A DNA stretch of 64,000 nucleotides from Oceanobacillus polygoni (GTDB lineage: Bacteria; Bacillota; Bacilli; Bacillales; Amphibacillaceae): positions 475,699 to 539,698 of the forward strand of contig NZ_PIJY01000026.1 in NCBI RefSeq assembly GCF_008304605.1, in the 5' to 3' direction. Positions 15,995 through 26,943 of the stretch are shown piece after piece. The first letter of the stretch is position 1. Each line of letters opens with the position of its first letter. The position numbers were made by a program, and so were the translations under genes. Below the pieces are notes generated by a model. The model saw nothing but the letters and a program-made list of their open reading frames with translations. It was not told the DNA's origin and made no database searches.

Positions 15995-17260
15995 GTGGAC
16001 GAACGCATTCAAAAAATAATTGATTTCACAGCAGATAAGTTTAAACTTGAAGCTTTTTACTTAAAAAGACATTCGATCTTCCGTGAGAAGGTCGACCAGA
16101 ATGACGAATCTTTTGTTTTAAATATGGAGTGGTTTCCAAATGACGCAATTATTTCAGATGAAGATTTAAACCCTGCTGGAACGGTTAGCATCGATATCGA
16201 TATTCACACAAGGTTAATCCGCCGAGTTATCTTCGTAGAGGGAGAGAACAAGCTAGAGGCTGATTTACCGAAATCTGGCAATACAGAGCTTGCGATTGAA
16301 TGGATTGAACAAGAAACTGGTTTGGAGTTTGGCAGACAGTTTAAATTAGTTCATGAAGATGATAAAGAACTTTTTTTCCAAGCTGCTGTGGATAATATTG
16401 CTGTATTCCCATCTGGTTCCATTCAAATGGAATTTAATGATGGGCATAAGTTAGCTTTATTTTCAATTGATGGTCATTTCCCGAATGAAGAACAATTAAA
16501 TTGGGAACCATTTGCATTAACATCGGAAAAAATTGAGCCGATCGCAAAAGCACAGACAAAGCTATTAGAAATTCCGTTGGAAGACGAAGAAAAATGGAAG
16601 GCGATTTATGGAATAACAACCGTATTCGTAACAAATGACGGGGATAAAACGATTTCCTATGAACAAGTGGAAAGTCCTGAATCTTATACACATCATGACC
16701 TTGTCTTACAATGGGACGAAGCAATCGAAGAGCCCTTAACAAGAAAAGACATTGATCTTTCACAAGAAGTTACAGTAGAAGAAGCATTTGCTAAAAAGCA
16801 AACACAAGAGAATAAACCACTGTCCAGTGATGAGCAAAAACAAGCAATCAAAACGGTACAAAACTTCATGCAACGTGAATATCCACAGGCTAGTGGCGAT
16901 TGGAAGCTTGCTGCATTATGGCGTGAGAAAGCGTATATCATTGCAGAATTAAGAACAGCAAAGCCTGATGCACGTGTTATCGACCGGAAAATTAAGCTAT
17001 TAATAGATGGTGCGAATTTCGAAGCGCTTAACTATGTGGATAACCAATCCCTTGTGGATATGTTCAAACATTTCGAGCATGCAGAGGAGCCTAAGTTTTC
17101 TGAAGAAGAGGCGTTCGAAAAGCTTGCTAAACATATTGAAATAGCGCCTGTCTACGTTTTTGATAAGGCACAAAACCGCTACATTTTATGTGGTAAAGTA
17201 GACTGTGGATATGGTGTGGATAGTTTTACTGGAGAAGTTATTTTATTGGACGAACTTTAA
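15995..17260 (+). CDS. Uncharacterised 421-residue cytoplasmic protein, possibly PepSY/YcdB-like
   Basis: It starts at GTG 15995, eight nt after GTGAGG. The protein is acidic, has no signal peptide or membrane segment, and seems to contain repeated alpha/beta units ending in acidic turns (for example IDIDIHTRLIRRVIFVEGEN at about 65-84, and CGYGVDSFTGEVILLDEL at the end). The closing motif, a Tyr/Gly turn then TGEV, is reminiscent of PepSY/YcdB-type units. This is a structural impression, not an identification. It is monocistronic, with a terminator at 17265. Confidence 0.65.
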   Translation: MDERIQKIIDFTADKFKLEAFYLKRHSIFREKVDQNDESFVLNMEWFPNDAIISDEDLNPAGTVSIDIDIHTRLIRRVIFVEGENKLEADLPKSGNTELAIEWIEQETGLEFGRQFKLVHEDDKELFFQAAVDNIAVFPSGSIQMEFNDGHKLALFSIDGHFPNEEQLNWEPFALTSEKIEPIAKAQTKLLEIPLEDEEKWKAIYGITTVFVTNDGDKTISYEQVESPESYTHHDLVLQWDEAIEEPLTRKDIDLSQEVTVEEAFAKKQTQENKPLSSDEQKQAIKTVQNFMQREYPQASGDWKLAALWREKAYIIAELRTAKPDARVIDRKIKLLIDGANFEALNYVDNQSLVDMFKHFEHAEEPKFSEEEAFEKLAKHIEIAPVYVFDKAQNRYILCGKVDCGYGVDSFTGEVILLDEL

Positions 17261-17264
17261 ATAG

Positions 17265-17302
17265 CAAAAAATCCCCTTTTCATTTCAAAAGGGGATTTTT
17301 TA
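17265..17302. terminator. Bidirectional terminator between the 421-residue gene and nrdF
   Basis: AAAAAATCCCCTTTT pairs with AAAAGGGGATTTTTT across a short loop, giving T runs on both strands. It can serve both converging genes. Confidence 0.9.
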
Positions 17303-17337
17303 TTTAGCAGAGAACACTTATGATAACGCATTCTTCC

Positions 17338-18381
17338 TTATAGATCATCAAATCCATTCAAATCACTTGTCTTCGTATATTGTCTTGATTTCTGTTCAAA
17401 GAAATCTGTTTTCGTCCCATCAAAGTTATCCACATATGCACGGATCCACTTCATTGGGTTATCAACATGCTGTGGGTAAATTTCACTTAAGCCCATTAAA
17501 CGCAACATTTTGTTTGCACGATATTTAATATATCCTGCCATTTCATCTAAATCAATACCTTCTACATCTGCCAATACATAGTTTGACCATTCAATCTCTA
17601 AGTCAACCGATTCACGGAAATGATCATATACCCAATCCGTAAATTCTCCCGTATTGTATTCTGGATTCTCTGCTAATGTAGCACGGAATAGTTCTCCAAT
17701 AAAGCGGCCATGCTCCAGCTCGTCACGATTAATGTAGCTAATCATTGTTGATGTACCTACCATTTTATTTTGACGTGCTAGGTTGTAGAAGAACGCAAAT
17801 CCAGAGTAGAAGAACATACCTTCCAATAGTGACGTATATACCAATGTTTTTAAGATATTTTCCACAGTCGGATCTTCCACAAATGCATTGTATTGCTTCG
17901 TTAAGTTTTCATTCCGTTTAAGCAGTACTTCATCTACTCGCCCAAGCTGGAATGCTTTATTTTGTTCATCCAATGAAACGACAGATGATAATACGTAAGA
18001 GTAGCTCTCATTATGCACTGCTTCCTGCTGTGCAATTACAGCCATGATTGATTGTACAGAAGGATCTGTTGCGTACAATGATATTAACAATGCAGTTCTT
18101 GTTTGTGGTGCATCCAATGTGGATAACAATCCGATTATTTTTAAATAAGCGTCGCGCTCTTCCTCTGTTAATGTCGGGAATTGCTTCACATCACTAGACA
18201 TATTCACTTCATCCGCTTGCCAGTAATTACCCACAAGTCGCTTATACATTTTGTACCAATGTGGATAAGCAATATCATTCCAGTTTAAAATACCACTTGA
18301 TTTTCCGCCGAATAACGCGGTCGATTTATTTGGATGCAACGGCTCCAAGGTTTTAGCCTTCTCAAGCAAAGCTCTTGGCAT
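17338..18381 (-). CDS. nrdF: Ribonucleotide reductase beta subunit (class Ib-like)
   Basis: A 347-residue protein. ATG 18381 lies after GGAAGGAGTG and overlaps the flavodoxin gene by 20 nt; the longer frame has no proper start. Carboxylate ligands are visible in TLDAPQT (Asp90), QQEAVHNESYSYV (Glu120, His123) and RDELEHGRF, and the radical Tyr is at 127. The tyrosine is present, so it is not a Tyr-less class Ie form. It generates the radical used by the alpha subunit to make deoxyribonucleotides. It is the third gene of the nrdE-flavodoxin-nrdF operon. Confidence 0.93.
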   Translation of the reverse strand: MPRALLEKAKTLEPLHPNKSTALFGGKSSGILNWNDIAYPHWYKMYKRLVGNYWQADEVNMSSDVKQFPTLTEEERDAYLKIIGLLSTLDAPQTRTALLISLYATDPSVQSIMAVIAQQEAVHNESYSYVLSSVVSLDEQNKAFQLGRVDEVLLKRNENLTKQYNAFVEDPTVENILKTLVYTSLLEGMFFYSGFAFFYNLARQNKMVGTSTMISYINRDELEHGRFIGELFRATLAENPEYNTGEFTDWVYDHFRESVDLEIEWSNYVLADVEGIDLDEMAGYIKYRANKMLRLMGLSEIYPQHVDNPMKWIRAYVDNFDGTKTDFFEQKSRQYTKTSDLNGFDDL

Positions 18382-18799
18382 GATGCAACACTCCTTCCAA
18401 CCATAATTCCACTTTTTCTTCTTGACTTCCTCTAGGGGACTGCTCAATTTTCAGAGCAGTCCATTTACTATCATAAAATTTCACTAATTTATCCACAGCT
18501 TTACAGAATAAGTCATCCCCGCCAAATTGGGTATCTCCTGTTCCAAAAACTGCAATATTATCTGGCTTATAGCCGATCTCAAGTATAAGGTCTTTCACTT
18601 CGTCTGGTGTACTCCCCATCTCCCAAGTAAACGTTCCAAGAAAAACAAAGTCATAGCTTTTCGGATCAAATGGTGCATCGATTCCGATTCGATGCATATC
18701 CACAGAGATGCCATCTTGCTTTAATTTGTTTTCAATCAATTCCGCTACTTCTTCTGTGTTTCCACTGTACGATAAATATGCGATAATCGCCCTCAACTT
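18362..18799 (-). CDS. Flavodoxin encoded between nrdE and nrdF (NrdI-like role)
   Basis: A 145-residue protein. TTG 18799 lies eight nt after GAGTGG, and the start MRAIIAYLSYSGNTEEVA gives the FMN phosphate loop SYSGNTEE at the right distance; GTG 18808 is less well placed. Later motifs FLGTFTWEMG and FGTGDTQFGGDDLF are classical flavodoxin FMN contacts, more like YkuN/YkuP than the short NrdI of B. subtilis. The position suggests that it supplies oxidant or electrons to the NrdF cofactor. It overlaps nrdE by 7 nt and nrdF by 20 nt. Confidence 0.88.
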   Translation of the reverse strand, partial: KLRAIIAYLSYSGNTEEVAELIENKLKQDGISVDMHRIGIDAPFDPKSYDFVFLGTFTWEMGSTPDEVKDLILEIGYKPDNIAVFGTGDTQFGGDDLFCKAVDKLVKFYDSKWTALKIEQSPRGSQEEKVELWLEGVLHHAKSFA

Positions 18800-21027
18800 T
18801 GACACCACTCACATTCTTCGACATCATTCGACGTTGAACGAACATAATACGTCGTTTTAAGTCCTTCGCGCCATGCTTGCATATGAAGATCCAGTAATAT
18901 CGATGCACGAATTGTATTCGGCACATAGAAGTTAAATGAAATACTTTGATCAATATGCTTCTGTCTAACTGCGTTTTGTTTAACAGACCAGCGCTGATCA
19001 ACGATATATGCAGACCTGCGATAAATATTGTACGTGTTATGATCAAGTTCCGGTGCAGTTACAGGAATCTTAAAGTCCTTCTTCTCTTCACTATAGAACA
19101 CATTGAAAATCGGGTCGATACTAGCTGTTGAGCCTGCAATCATTGCAGTCGTTGAGTTCGGCGCTACTGCCATTAAATAACCGTTACGCATGCCGTTCTC
19201 CTGTACCTCTTGTTGCAATGTTGCCCACTCTTCAGTTGTATAGTCTTTTTGTTTAAAGTAAGCCCCAGTACTCCATTTACTTCCTTCAAAGGCTGGATAG
19301 CTTCCTTTTTCCTTACTAAGCTCCATGCTATTCTTAATCGTTAAATAGGAAATTTTCTCATATAATTCATCTGCATAGTCTACAGCTTGCTCAGATTCCC
19401 ATTCGATATTTTCTTTTGCAAGTAGATGATGCCATCCAAAAGTACCTAATCCAATTGCGCGATATTTCTTATTGGTTAGTTCTGCTTGCATAATTGGCAA
19501 TGTGTTAATATCAATGACATTATCGAGCATACGAACTTGGATTTTAATTAAACGGTCGAGCACATTATCTGGTACTGCTTTTCCTAAGTTAATCGAGCTT
19601 AGGTTACAAACAACATAATCACCAGGCTGATATTTCTTCACAATCGTGTTTTCTTTTTCAAGGTACTCTTCCACAAACTGTGTTGGTGATTGGTTTTGCG
19701 TAATTTCTGTACATAGGTTTGAGCAGTAAATCATCCCTTGGTGGCTATTGGCATTTTGACGATTTACTTCATCACGGTAGAACATAAACGGTGTGCCCGT
19801 TTCAAGCTGAGATACCATGACACGTTTCATAATATCAATAGCATTTACTGTTTTACGTGATAAGTTTTCATTTGCCACACACTCTAAATATTTTTCTCTC
19901 CATGTTCCATTCCCTTTTTCTTCATCATAAAAATCTTCTAAGGAATAGCCCATTACTTGACGTACTTCATGTGGATCGAATAGATGCCACTCCCCGCGCT
20001 GTTCAACCTGCTCCATGAAATAATCTGGTAAACAAACACCTGTGAAAATATCATGGGCACGCATGCGGTCGTCTCCATTATTGAGCTTCAAATCTAGGAA
20101 AGACTCAACATCTTGATGCCAAACATCTAAATAAATGGCAATTGCACCTTTTCTCGTACCAAGCTGGTCAACACTTACCGCCGTATTGTTTAGCTGTTTA
20201 ATCCATGGAACAACACCACTGGACATTCCTTTGAATCCTTTAATGGAACTTCCTCTTGCACGGATTTTCCCCATATAAACACCAATTCCGCCACCGTTTT
20301 TAGAAAGCTTCGCAATATCGGTGTTACTGTCATAAATGGATTGCAGGCTATCATCAACTGTATCAATAAAGCAGCTTGATAGTTGACCATGTGTTTTTCC
20401 AGCATTCGTTAAGGTTGGAGTCGCTACTGTCATATAAAGATTACTTAATGCCCAGTAAGCTTCTTCAACAAGCTTCATTCTGTGAGACGGATCCTCGTCC
20501 TGCATCAAATACATCGCGATAACCATCCAGCGTTCTTGTGGCAGCTCGTAAATGTTTTTTTCATGATCCGTTGCAAGATAACGTGTAGCGACTGTATATA
20601 TCCCAAGATAGTTAAATAGGAAATCTCTATCCGGGTCGATGATGCTGCCAAAATGGTCAATTTCAGTTTTCGTATATTTTGAGATGATGTTCGGCGCATA
20701 TGCCCCTTCATCTGTTAACATTTGAATTAATTCATACAGTGATCCATAGCGAGCCTCTGCATCATAATTGCGGTTTTCTCCTGCTTTGCGGTACAGCTCT
20801 TGCAAATAGATTCGTGCTGCAACGTATGTCCATGCAGGATTTGCCTCATCTATATTTTCCAATGCAATTTTAATTAATCGATCTGCAACTTTTTCGATTC
20901 CTATTTCCGGTTTAATGGTTCGTAATGCTTTCTCCATAAAGTGATCAATTTCGACAGAAAGCCCCTCTGTTGCTATTTTGACAATCTGCTCAATTGTACT
21001 TGAATCCTGTTTCGTTTCTGTAATCAT
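18793..21027 (-). CDS. nrdE: Ribonucleoside-diphosphate reductase alpha subunit
   Basis: A 744-residue protein that starts at ATG 21027 after GGGAGGC. Diagnostic segments include NAGKTHGQLSSCFI (active-site Cys), SKNGGGIGVYMGKIRARGS, YCSNLCTEI, NLSSINL and APNSTTAMIAGSTASIDP. The C-terminal CEWCQS provides the shuttle cysteines. It is longer than many NrdE proteins (about 700) because of its N-terminal region. It reduces ribonucleotides with NrdF. It opens a three-gene operon. No NrdR box was found upstream. Confidence 0.94.
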   Translation of the reverse strand: MITETKQDSSTIEQIVKIATEGLSVEIDHFMEKALRTIKPEIGIEKVADRLIKIALENIDEANPAWTYVAARIYLQELYRKAGENRNYDAEARYGSLYELIQMLTDEGAYAPNIISKYTKTEIDHFGSIIDPDRDFLFNYLGIYTVATRYLATDHEKNIYELPQERWMVIAMYLMQDEDPSHRMKLVEEAYWALSNLYMTVATPTLTNAGKTHGQLSSCFIDTVDDSLQSIYDSNTDIAKLSKNGGGIGVYMGKIRARGSSIKGFKGMSSGVVPWIKQLNNTAVSVDQLGTRKGAIAIYLDVWHQDVESFLDLKLNNGDDRMRAHDIFTGVCLPDYFMEQVEQRGEWHLFDPHEVRQVMGYSLEDFYDEEKGNGTWREKYLECVANENLSRKTVNAIDIMKRVMVSQLETGTPFMFYRDEVNRQNANSHQGMIYCSNLCTEITQNQSPTQFVEEYLEKENTIVKKYQPGDYVVCNLSSINLGKAVPDNVLDRLIKIQVRMLDNVIDINTLPIMQAELTNKKYRAIGLGTFGWHHLLAKENIEWESEQAVDYADELYEKISYLTIKNSMELSKEKGSYPAFEGSKWSTGAYFKQKDYTTEEWATLQQEVQENGMRNGYLMAVAPNSTTAMIAGSTASIDPIFNVFYSEEKKDFKIPVTAPELDHNTYNIYRRSAYIVDQRWSVKQNAVRQKHIDQSISFNFYVPNTIRASILLDLHMQAWREGLKTTYYVRSTSNDVEECEWCQS

Positions 21028-21388
21028 GTTAACTGCCTCCCTATATATAAAACTATGTAAATACCAATTAATCTCGGTCTTTTATTGGATGTGGGTTGAT
21101 GAATTTCTTATGTAAAAATGGTCACGATTATCTTTTAGCCGCCAAAAAAATGAGGGCAGATTTTCTGATCTTATTTCCTTTACAAACTATCCTTCTATCG
21201 TTATGCTATATTAGTTGATAAAAAATCTACCATGCTTTTAATAGCTTCAGTTTGGAATGGAGTTTCTTTACAAGATCACGATTACCTTACCCATTATACA
21301 ATATATAGTATTAAACATCATTTTCACTATCCATATCTTGTATTCAACGATAGCATATAACAAAAATTTAAGCAACTTAATTCTACGA
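21028..21388. other. Promoter region of the nrd operon, no gene
   Basis: About 360 bp between nrdE and the end of the GltC-like gene. I see no NrdR-box pair, no riboswitch-like fold and no supported small gene. The reading frame on the plus strand at 21257 lacks a ribosome-binding site and continues into the antisense of the regulator. Confidence 0.4.
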
Positions 21389-22294
21389 CTAATTTTGAAA
21401 TTTCTCCAATCGCATATAGAAGCTCTTCAAAAATTCATAGAATCGTTTTTCAGTAGGGAGCAGCGAACGTTCTGCTGAAATCATGACCCCAACCGTTCGG
21501 GAAACACTCGGATTAATGATTGGGACTTTTACCGTTCCATGTGGCAAATGGTCGATTAATGTAATTTCAGGGATTAGCGTTACACCAAGACCAGCAGATA
21601 CGAGCCCTTTTATTGCCTCAATATCTTCTCCTTCAAAGGATACTTGAGGATTGAAGCCTAGCTGATGGCATGCTTCGACAACAACATTTCGCAGAATAAA
21701 TCCTTCACGGAACAAAACAAAGGCATCTTTCCGTAATTGATTTAGCTTAATGCCAGACTCGTTGGCAAGAGGGTGACTCACTGGTAGTAATGCAACCATA
21801 TTTTCGGAAAACAAAATGGTTCCCTTTAATTTCGGCTCGTTTTGTGGGATTGGACCTAATAGCGCCATATTGATTTCACTCTTTTTAACTGCTTCAACCA
21901 ATTCGTAATAAGTACCCTGCTTCAATTTAAACTTTACATTCGGATTCTGCTCCCGAAATGCGGAAATGGATGTTGGTAGCATGTTGCTAGCTAAGCTGCT
22001 TGGAAAGCCGATATGGACCGTCCCTCTTTCCGGGTCCGTATATTCTTTAATAACCTGTTCTGCTTCATCAATCACATGGACCGCCTTTTCCATATGTTCC
22101 ATAAATATTTTCCCAATCGGTGTTAAGCGTACATTTCGACCTTCTCGAATAAACAAATTGACTCCGAGTTCTTCCTCAAGTTTAAACAGCTGACGACTAA
22201 CTGCAGATTGTGCGATATGTAATGCATCTGCGGCTTCCGTAACATGTTCTCTTTTTGCGACTTCGATAAAATACTTAATTTGTTTTAGCTCCAA
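21389..22294 (-). CDS. gltC: LysR family regulator, GltC-like
   Basis: A 301-residue protein. TTG 22294 (MELKQIKYFIEVAKREHVTE) lies eight nt after AGAGG and reproduces the GltC start; the longer frame does not. The N-terminal helix-turn-helix has EAADALHIAQSAVSRQL, and the effector domain carries GTVHIGFPSSLASNMLPT, NMALLGPIPQN and GEDIEAIKGLVSAGLGVTL, all close to B. subtilis GltC, the activator of glutamate synthase. Here it is divergent from an NADP-glutamate dehydrogenase gene, with gltA about 16-20 kb away, so its targets may differ. Confidence 0.88.
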   Translation of the reverse strand: MELKQIKYFIEVAKREHVTEAADALHIAQSAVSRQLFKLEEELGVNLFIREGRNVRLTPIGKIFMEHMEKAVHVIDEAEQVIKEYTDPERGTVHIGFPSSLASNMLPTSISAFREQNPNVKFKLKQGTYYELVEAVKKSEINMALLGPIPQNEPKLKGTILFSENMVALLPVSHPLANESGIKLNQLRKDAFVLFREGFILRNVVVEACHQLGFNPQVSFEGEDIEAIKGLVSAGLGVTLIPEITLIDHLPHGTVKVPIINPSVSRTVGVMISAERSLLPTEKRFYEFLKSFYMRLEKFQN

Positions 22295-22438
22295 AATTAC
22301 CACCTCTACTTCATTATCTCATACTGGCATTATTTATATCTATTTTTTATATTGTTTCGATTAATTAAATTTCGTAAAATGAATAGTATATTGTAATTTT
22401 GTTATCGTGTAGAAGGATAGTAATGAAGGAGGGCATGA

Positions 22439-23833
<1,395 letters not shown>

Positions 23834-23841
23834 ATTAGAAT

Positions 23842-23880
23842 AAGCATGTAGGTCTCTTTGGAGGCTTACATGCTTTTTTA
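23842..23880 (+). terminator. Terminator of gdhA
   Basis: AAGCATGTA (23842-23850) pairs with TACATGCTT (23867-23875), with extra GC pairs inside, followed by a run of T. Confidence 0.88.
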
Positions 23881-23983
23881 GCGTGGATTTAGACACAGAA
23901 GGCATTAATGTTGATGAGCGACCTTACAACGATGCTCACTAACCTTTGTTACGATAAGAATTTAGAGTATCTCCTATCACAAA

Positions 23984-24030
23984 AGTAAAAATACACACGA
24001 CTTATTCCCCTTGGAAACGTTCGTGTGTAT
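23984..24030 (-). terminator. Terminator of the ABC importer operon
   Basis: ATACACACGA (23991-24000) pairs with TCGTGTGTAT (24021-24030); on the minus strand TTTTTAC follows. Confidence 0.8.
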
Positions 24031-24052
24031 TTATCAATGCGTTAAACCTCAG

Positions 24053-24847
24053 TTAGCCTAGTACAGAACGGTCATCTTCAAATTGCTGGCCGCGAATTCG
24101 CTGGAATTCCTGTAAGAGATCTTTAACCGTTAATCTCTTTTTCTCTTCGCCATTCGCTTCGAATATGATTTGTCCCTTATCCATCATAATTAGCCTGTTT
24201 CCCAGGTCTAATGCCTGCTGCATATTATGGGTAACCATTAAGGTTGTTAATCCGGATTCTCTTACTACTTTCTCCGTAAGTGAGGTGATTAGTTCTGCTC
24301 GAGATGGATCGAGTGCTGCTGTATGCTCATCAAGAAGTAGGATATTGGGATTTGTAAAAGTCGCCATTAACAAAGAAAGCGCCTGCCTCTCTCCACCTGA
24401 CAGTAAACCAACTTTAGCAGATAGGCGATCCTCCAAGCCTAAATTTAATGTTTTCAAATAATCACGGAACATATCCTTCCGTTTCTTCGTTACACCAAAC
24501 TTCAATCTTCTTTTTTTATCGCGCGAATAGGCCATTGCTAGGTTCTCCTCAATTGTCATGGATGGCGCAGTGCCTGCCATCGGATCCTGGAACACCCGGC
24601 CAATAAAAGCTGATCGTTTATATTCTGGCAGATGGACAACTTGCTTCCCATCAATAATGACATCTCCAACATCTGGAAGGATATTACCAGAAATGACATT
24701 CATTAACGTCGATTTCCCTGCCCCGTTACTGCCAATAACCGTCACAAAGTCACCAGCAATCATTTCCAGTTCAATGCCGTTCAGAGCTTTCTTTTCATCT
24801 AATGTTCCCTCATTAAAGGTAACAGATATATTTGCAACATTAAGCAT
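24053..24847 (-). CDS. ABC importer ATP-binding protein (TrpZ/branched-chain-like)
   Basis: A 264-residue protein that starts at ATG 24847 after AGGAGGGG, overlapping the permease by 8 nt. Walker A GSNGAGKST is near residue 39, the signature LLSGGERQ, Walker B ILLLDEHTAALDP (His in place of the usual Pro after Glu) and switch VTHNMQQ. The EHTAALDP variant is typical of ATPases paired with PF04392-type binding proteins. It is the third gene of the operon that imports an unidentified solute. Confidence 0.9.
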   Translation of the reverse strand: MLNVANISVTFNEGTLDEKKALNGIELEMIAGDFVTVIGSNGAGKSTLMNVISGNILPDVGDVIIDGKQVVHLPEYKRSAFIGRVFQDPMAGTAPSMTIEENLAMAYSRDKKRRLKFGVTKKRKDMFRDYLKTLNLGLEDRLSAKVGLLSGGERQALSLLMATFTNPNILLLDEHTAALDPSRAELITSLTEKVVRESGLTTLMVTHNMQQALDLGNRLIMMDKGQIIFEANGEEKKRLTVKDLLQEFQRIRGQQFEDDRSVLG

Positions 24848-25820
24848 GCGTATCCCCTCCTAGCTGTTTGCGTTTCTGGATGCGCCGTTTCTTTTCCTTT
24901 TGCATGTGAAGGATTTTTGGTGCTACTAATGCAATGATAACAATCGTAGCCGTAATAAACTTCATATCCCCTGTTTCGAGGAAATCAACGCGTAGTGCCA
25001 GCGTTACAATAATCCGGTAAATAATTGCGCCTCCAATCACAGCTAGTGTCGCACGTGCAATTGTTTTTGTGCCAAATAGTGCTTCCCCGATAATAACAGA
25101 TGCAAGTCCTATAACAATCATTCCAATTCCCATATTCACATCCGCAAAGCCACCAAGCTGCCCTATCAGAGCACCCGATAATGCGACAAGGCCATTCGAC
25201 AACCCAACACCAACAATAGTCAGATTGTCTGTATTTGCTGAAAAACTACGAATCATTCGCTTGTTGTCTCCAATGGCACGAAGCGCTAACCCTACCTCTG
25301 TTTTTAAGTAGTAGTCTGTAACTAACTTAATGATAACCGTCACAACTGCCATTATGATTAAGATTGCCCACGTAGAAGGAAATCGGTCTAACCCAAAGAC
25401 ACCAAGGAGGCTATTCAACGCATTATCGATTCCTGTCACAGACCAGAACGAACCAAGCTGCTTGAAGATGGTCGTTTCATGGAGCATGGATAAAGTAGGT
25501 TGACCTAAAATGCGTAGATTTATAGAATATAAAGCTGTCATCATGAGAATTCCGGAAAGTAACGCATTTACCTTTCCTTTTGTATGCAGTAAGCCTGTAA
25601 TACATCCTGCTAAAAAACCAGCAAGCAACGCGAATAAGGTCGCTAGAATAGGAGGAACTCCATTTACAATTGAGAGCGCCGCTACCGACGCACCCGTTAC
25701 AAAGCTACCATCTACTGTTAAATCTGGAAAATCCAATACACGGAAGGTTAAATAAACACCTAATGCCATAATGGCATAAATAACACCTGATTCAACAGCT
25801 CCAAACATGGATATAAACAT
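24840..25820 (-). CDS. ABC importer permease (branched-chain/TrpY-like)
   Basis: A 326-residue protein that starts at ATG 25820 after GGGAGG. About eight hydrophobic segments are visible. The conserved cluster FRVLDFPDLTVDGSFVTGA at about residues 27-45 and LRAIGDNKRMIRSFSANTD at about 180-198 mark the family of permeases that work with PF04392 binding proteins. The C-terminus is strongly basic and cytoplasmic. It is preceded by the binding-protein gene and followed by the ATPase gene. Confidence 0.9.
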   Translation of the reverse strand: MFISMFGAVESGVIYAIMALGVYLTFRVLDFPDLTVDGSFVTGASVAALSIVNGVPPILATLFALLAGFLAGCITGLLHTKGKVNALLSGILMMTALYSINLRILGQPTLSMLHETTIFKQLGSFWSVTGIDNALNSLLGVFGLDRFPSTWAILIIMAVVTVIIKLVTDYYLKTEVGLALRAIGDNKRMIRSFSANTDNLTIVGVGLSNGLVALSGALIGQLGGFADVNMGIGMIVIGLASVIIGEALFGTKTIARATLAVIGGAIIYRIIVTLALRVDFLETGDMKFITATIVIIALVAPKILHMQKEKKRRIQKRKQLGGDTHA

Positions 25821-25953
25821 AATTCTTTTCCTCCCGCTACTTTAGTGCCTGTTCATCCTCATCCCCTGTACGAAATTTTAAATACGGGGCTTACAATGAT
25901 GAAGGGAGCCAGACAATAATCTGGCTCCAAAAAAGGTTACCTTATGATTAGAA

Positions 25954-26943
25954 TTATTCTATGAATTGCGCGGTATCATCCCAGTCAGCATTCCACTCGA
26001 CACCTTGCTCCTCAGCGCCTTGCTTATTAATAAACAATTGAATTTCAGGTGGATACTCCGCCGGAATATCATTTGGTGACTTCTCACCAGTCAAAATTTC
26101 CGCAGCCATTTCTCCTGTACGATATCCAATTGTATGGTAATCAATTCCAAATGTAGCGAAACCACCTTTTGCCAAGGAGTCAGGCTCACCTACAAATAAT
26201 GGAATATCTTGGTCATTTGCAACTCCTACAACACTCTCTAGAGCAGATACAACTGTGTTATCTGTAATAATATAGAAAATATCCGCTTCTCCTACGAGTG
26301 TATTCGCTGCTTGCTGTACTTCTGAAGAGTTAGCAACTGTTCGCTCAACAACTTCAAGTCCTGTACCTTCCGCTGCTTCTTTTACTGTTTCTACTTGTTT
26401 AACTGAATTTTGCTCCCCAGCATTGTATAGCATGCCAACTTTCGCACCGTCGAAATAAGTGCTTATAAATTCAACTGTTGCACCGATTTGATCTGGATGC
26501 AAATCAACAACACCTGTGATATTTTCACCTGCTTCATCCATGGATGGGACTAGCCCGGCATCGACCGCATCTGTAACGGATGTAAAGAGAATCGGAATAT
26601 CACTTGTTGCCTGCAAGGCACCCAGTGCACTTGGCGTTGAGTTTGCGAAGATTAAATCAACACCATCTGCTACAAAGCCATCTGAAATCGGCTTAACATT
26701 GTTTTGATCATTTTGCGCACTTTGAAAATCATATTCTACATCAAGTCCGGCATCTTCCAAGGCATCCTGAAATCCTTCGTATGCTGCATCAAGCGACGGA
26801 TGCTCAACAATTTGTGTCGCACCAATTGTGTATGTATCTCCACCTTCAGAAGCTGTGCCATCTGAACCAGATGTATCGTCAGAACCACAGGCAGCTAATA
26901 CAGCCATACCAATAATTGCCAATAGTAACATTAACTTTTTCAC
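25954..26943 (-). CDS. ABC importer substrate-binding lipoprotein (PF04392 type)
   Basis: A 329-residue protein. GTG 26943 lies eight nt after GGGGGA and yields a clean signal MKKLMLLLAIIGMAVLAACG with lipobox LAAC; the longer frame adds a charged segment before it. After a Ser/Gly/Asp linker come two periplasmic-binding-protein lobes (YTIGATQIVEHPSLDAAYEG, LIFANSTPSALGALQ, VGMLYNAGEQNSVKQ, GIDYHTIGYRTGEMAA). Streptococcal TrpX belongs to this family, but the ligand here is unknown. It heads the operon. Confidence 0.9.
   Translation of the reverse strand: MKKLMLLLAIIGMAVLAACGSDDTSGSDGTASEGGDTYTIGATQIVEHPSLDAAYEGFQDALEDAGLDVEYDFQSAQNDQNNVKPISDGFVADGVDLIFANSTPSALGALQATSDIPILFTSVTDAVDAGLVPSMDEAGENITGVVDLHPDQIGATVEFISTYFDGAKVGMLYNAGEQNSVKQVETVKEAAEGTGLEVVERTVANSSEVQQAANTLVGEADIFYIITDNTVVSALESVVGVANDQDIPLFVGEPDSLAKGGFATFGIDYHTIGYRTGEMAAEILTGEKSPNDIPAEYPPEIQLFINKQGAEEQGVEWNADWDDTAQFIE

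Noticed and set aside
17338..18381. Tyr-less class Ie NrdF
   Set aside because: The radical Tyr (127) and the metal-ligand Glu and His residues are present.
21028..21388. NrdR boxes upstream of nrdE
   Set aside because: No pair of ACA-type palindromic boxes was found.
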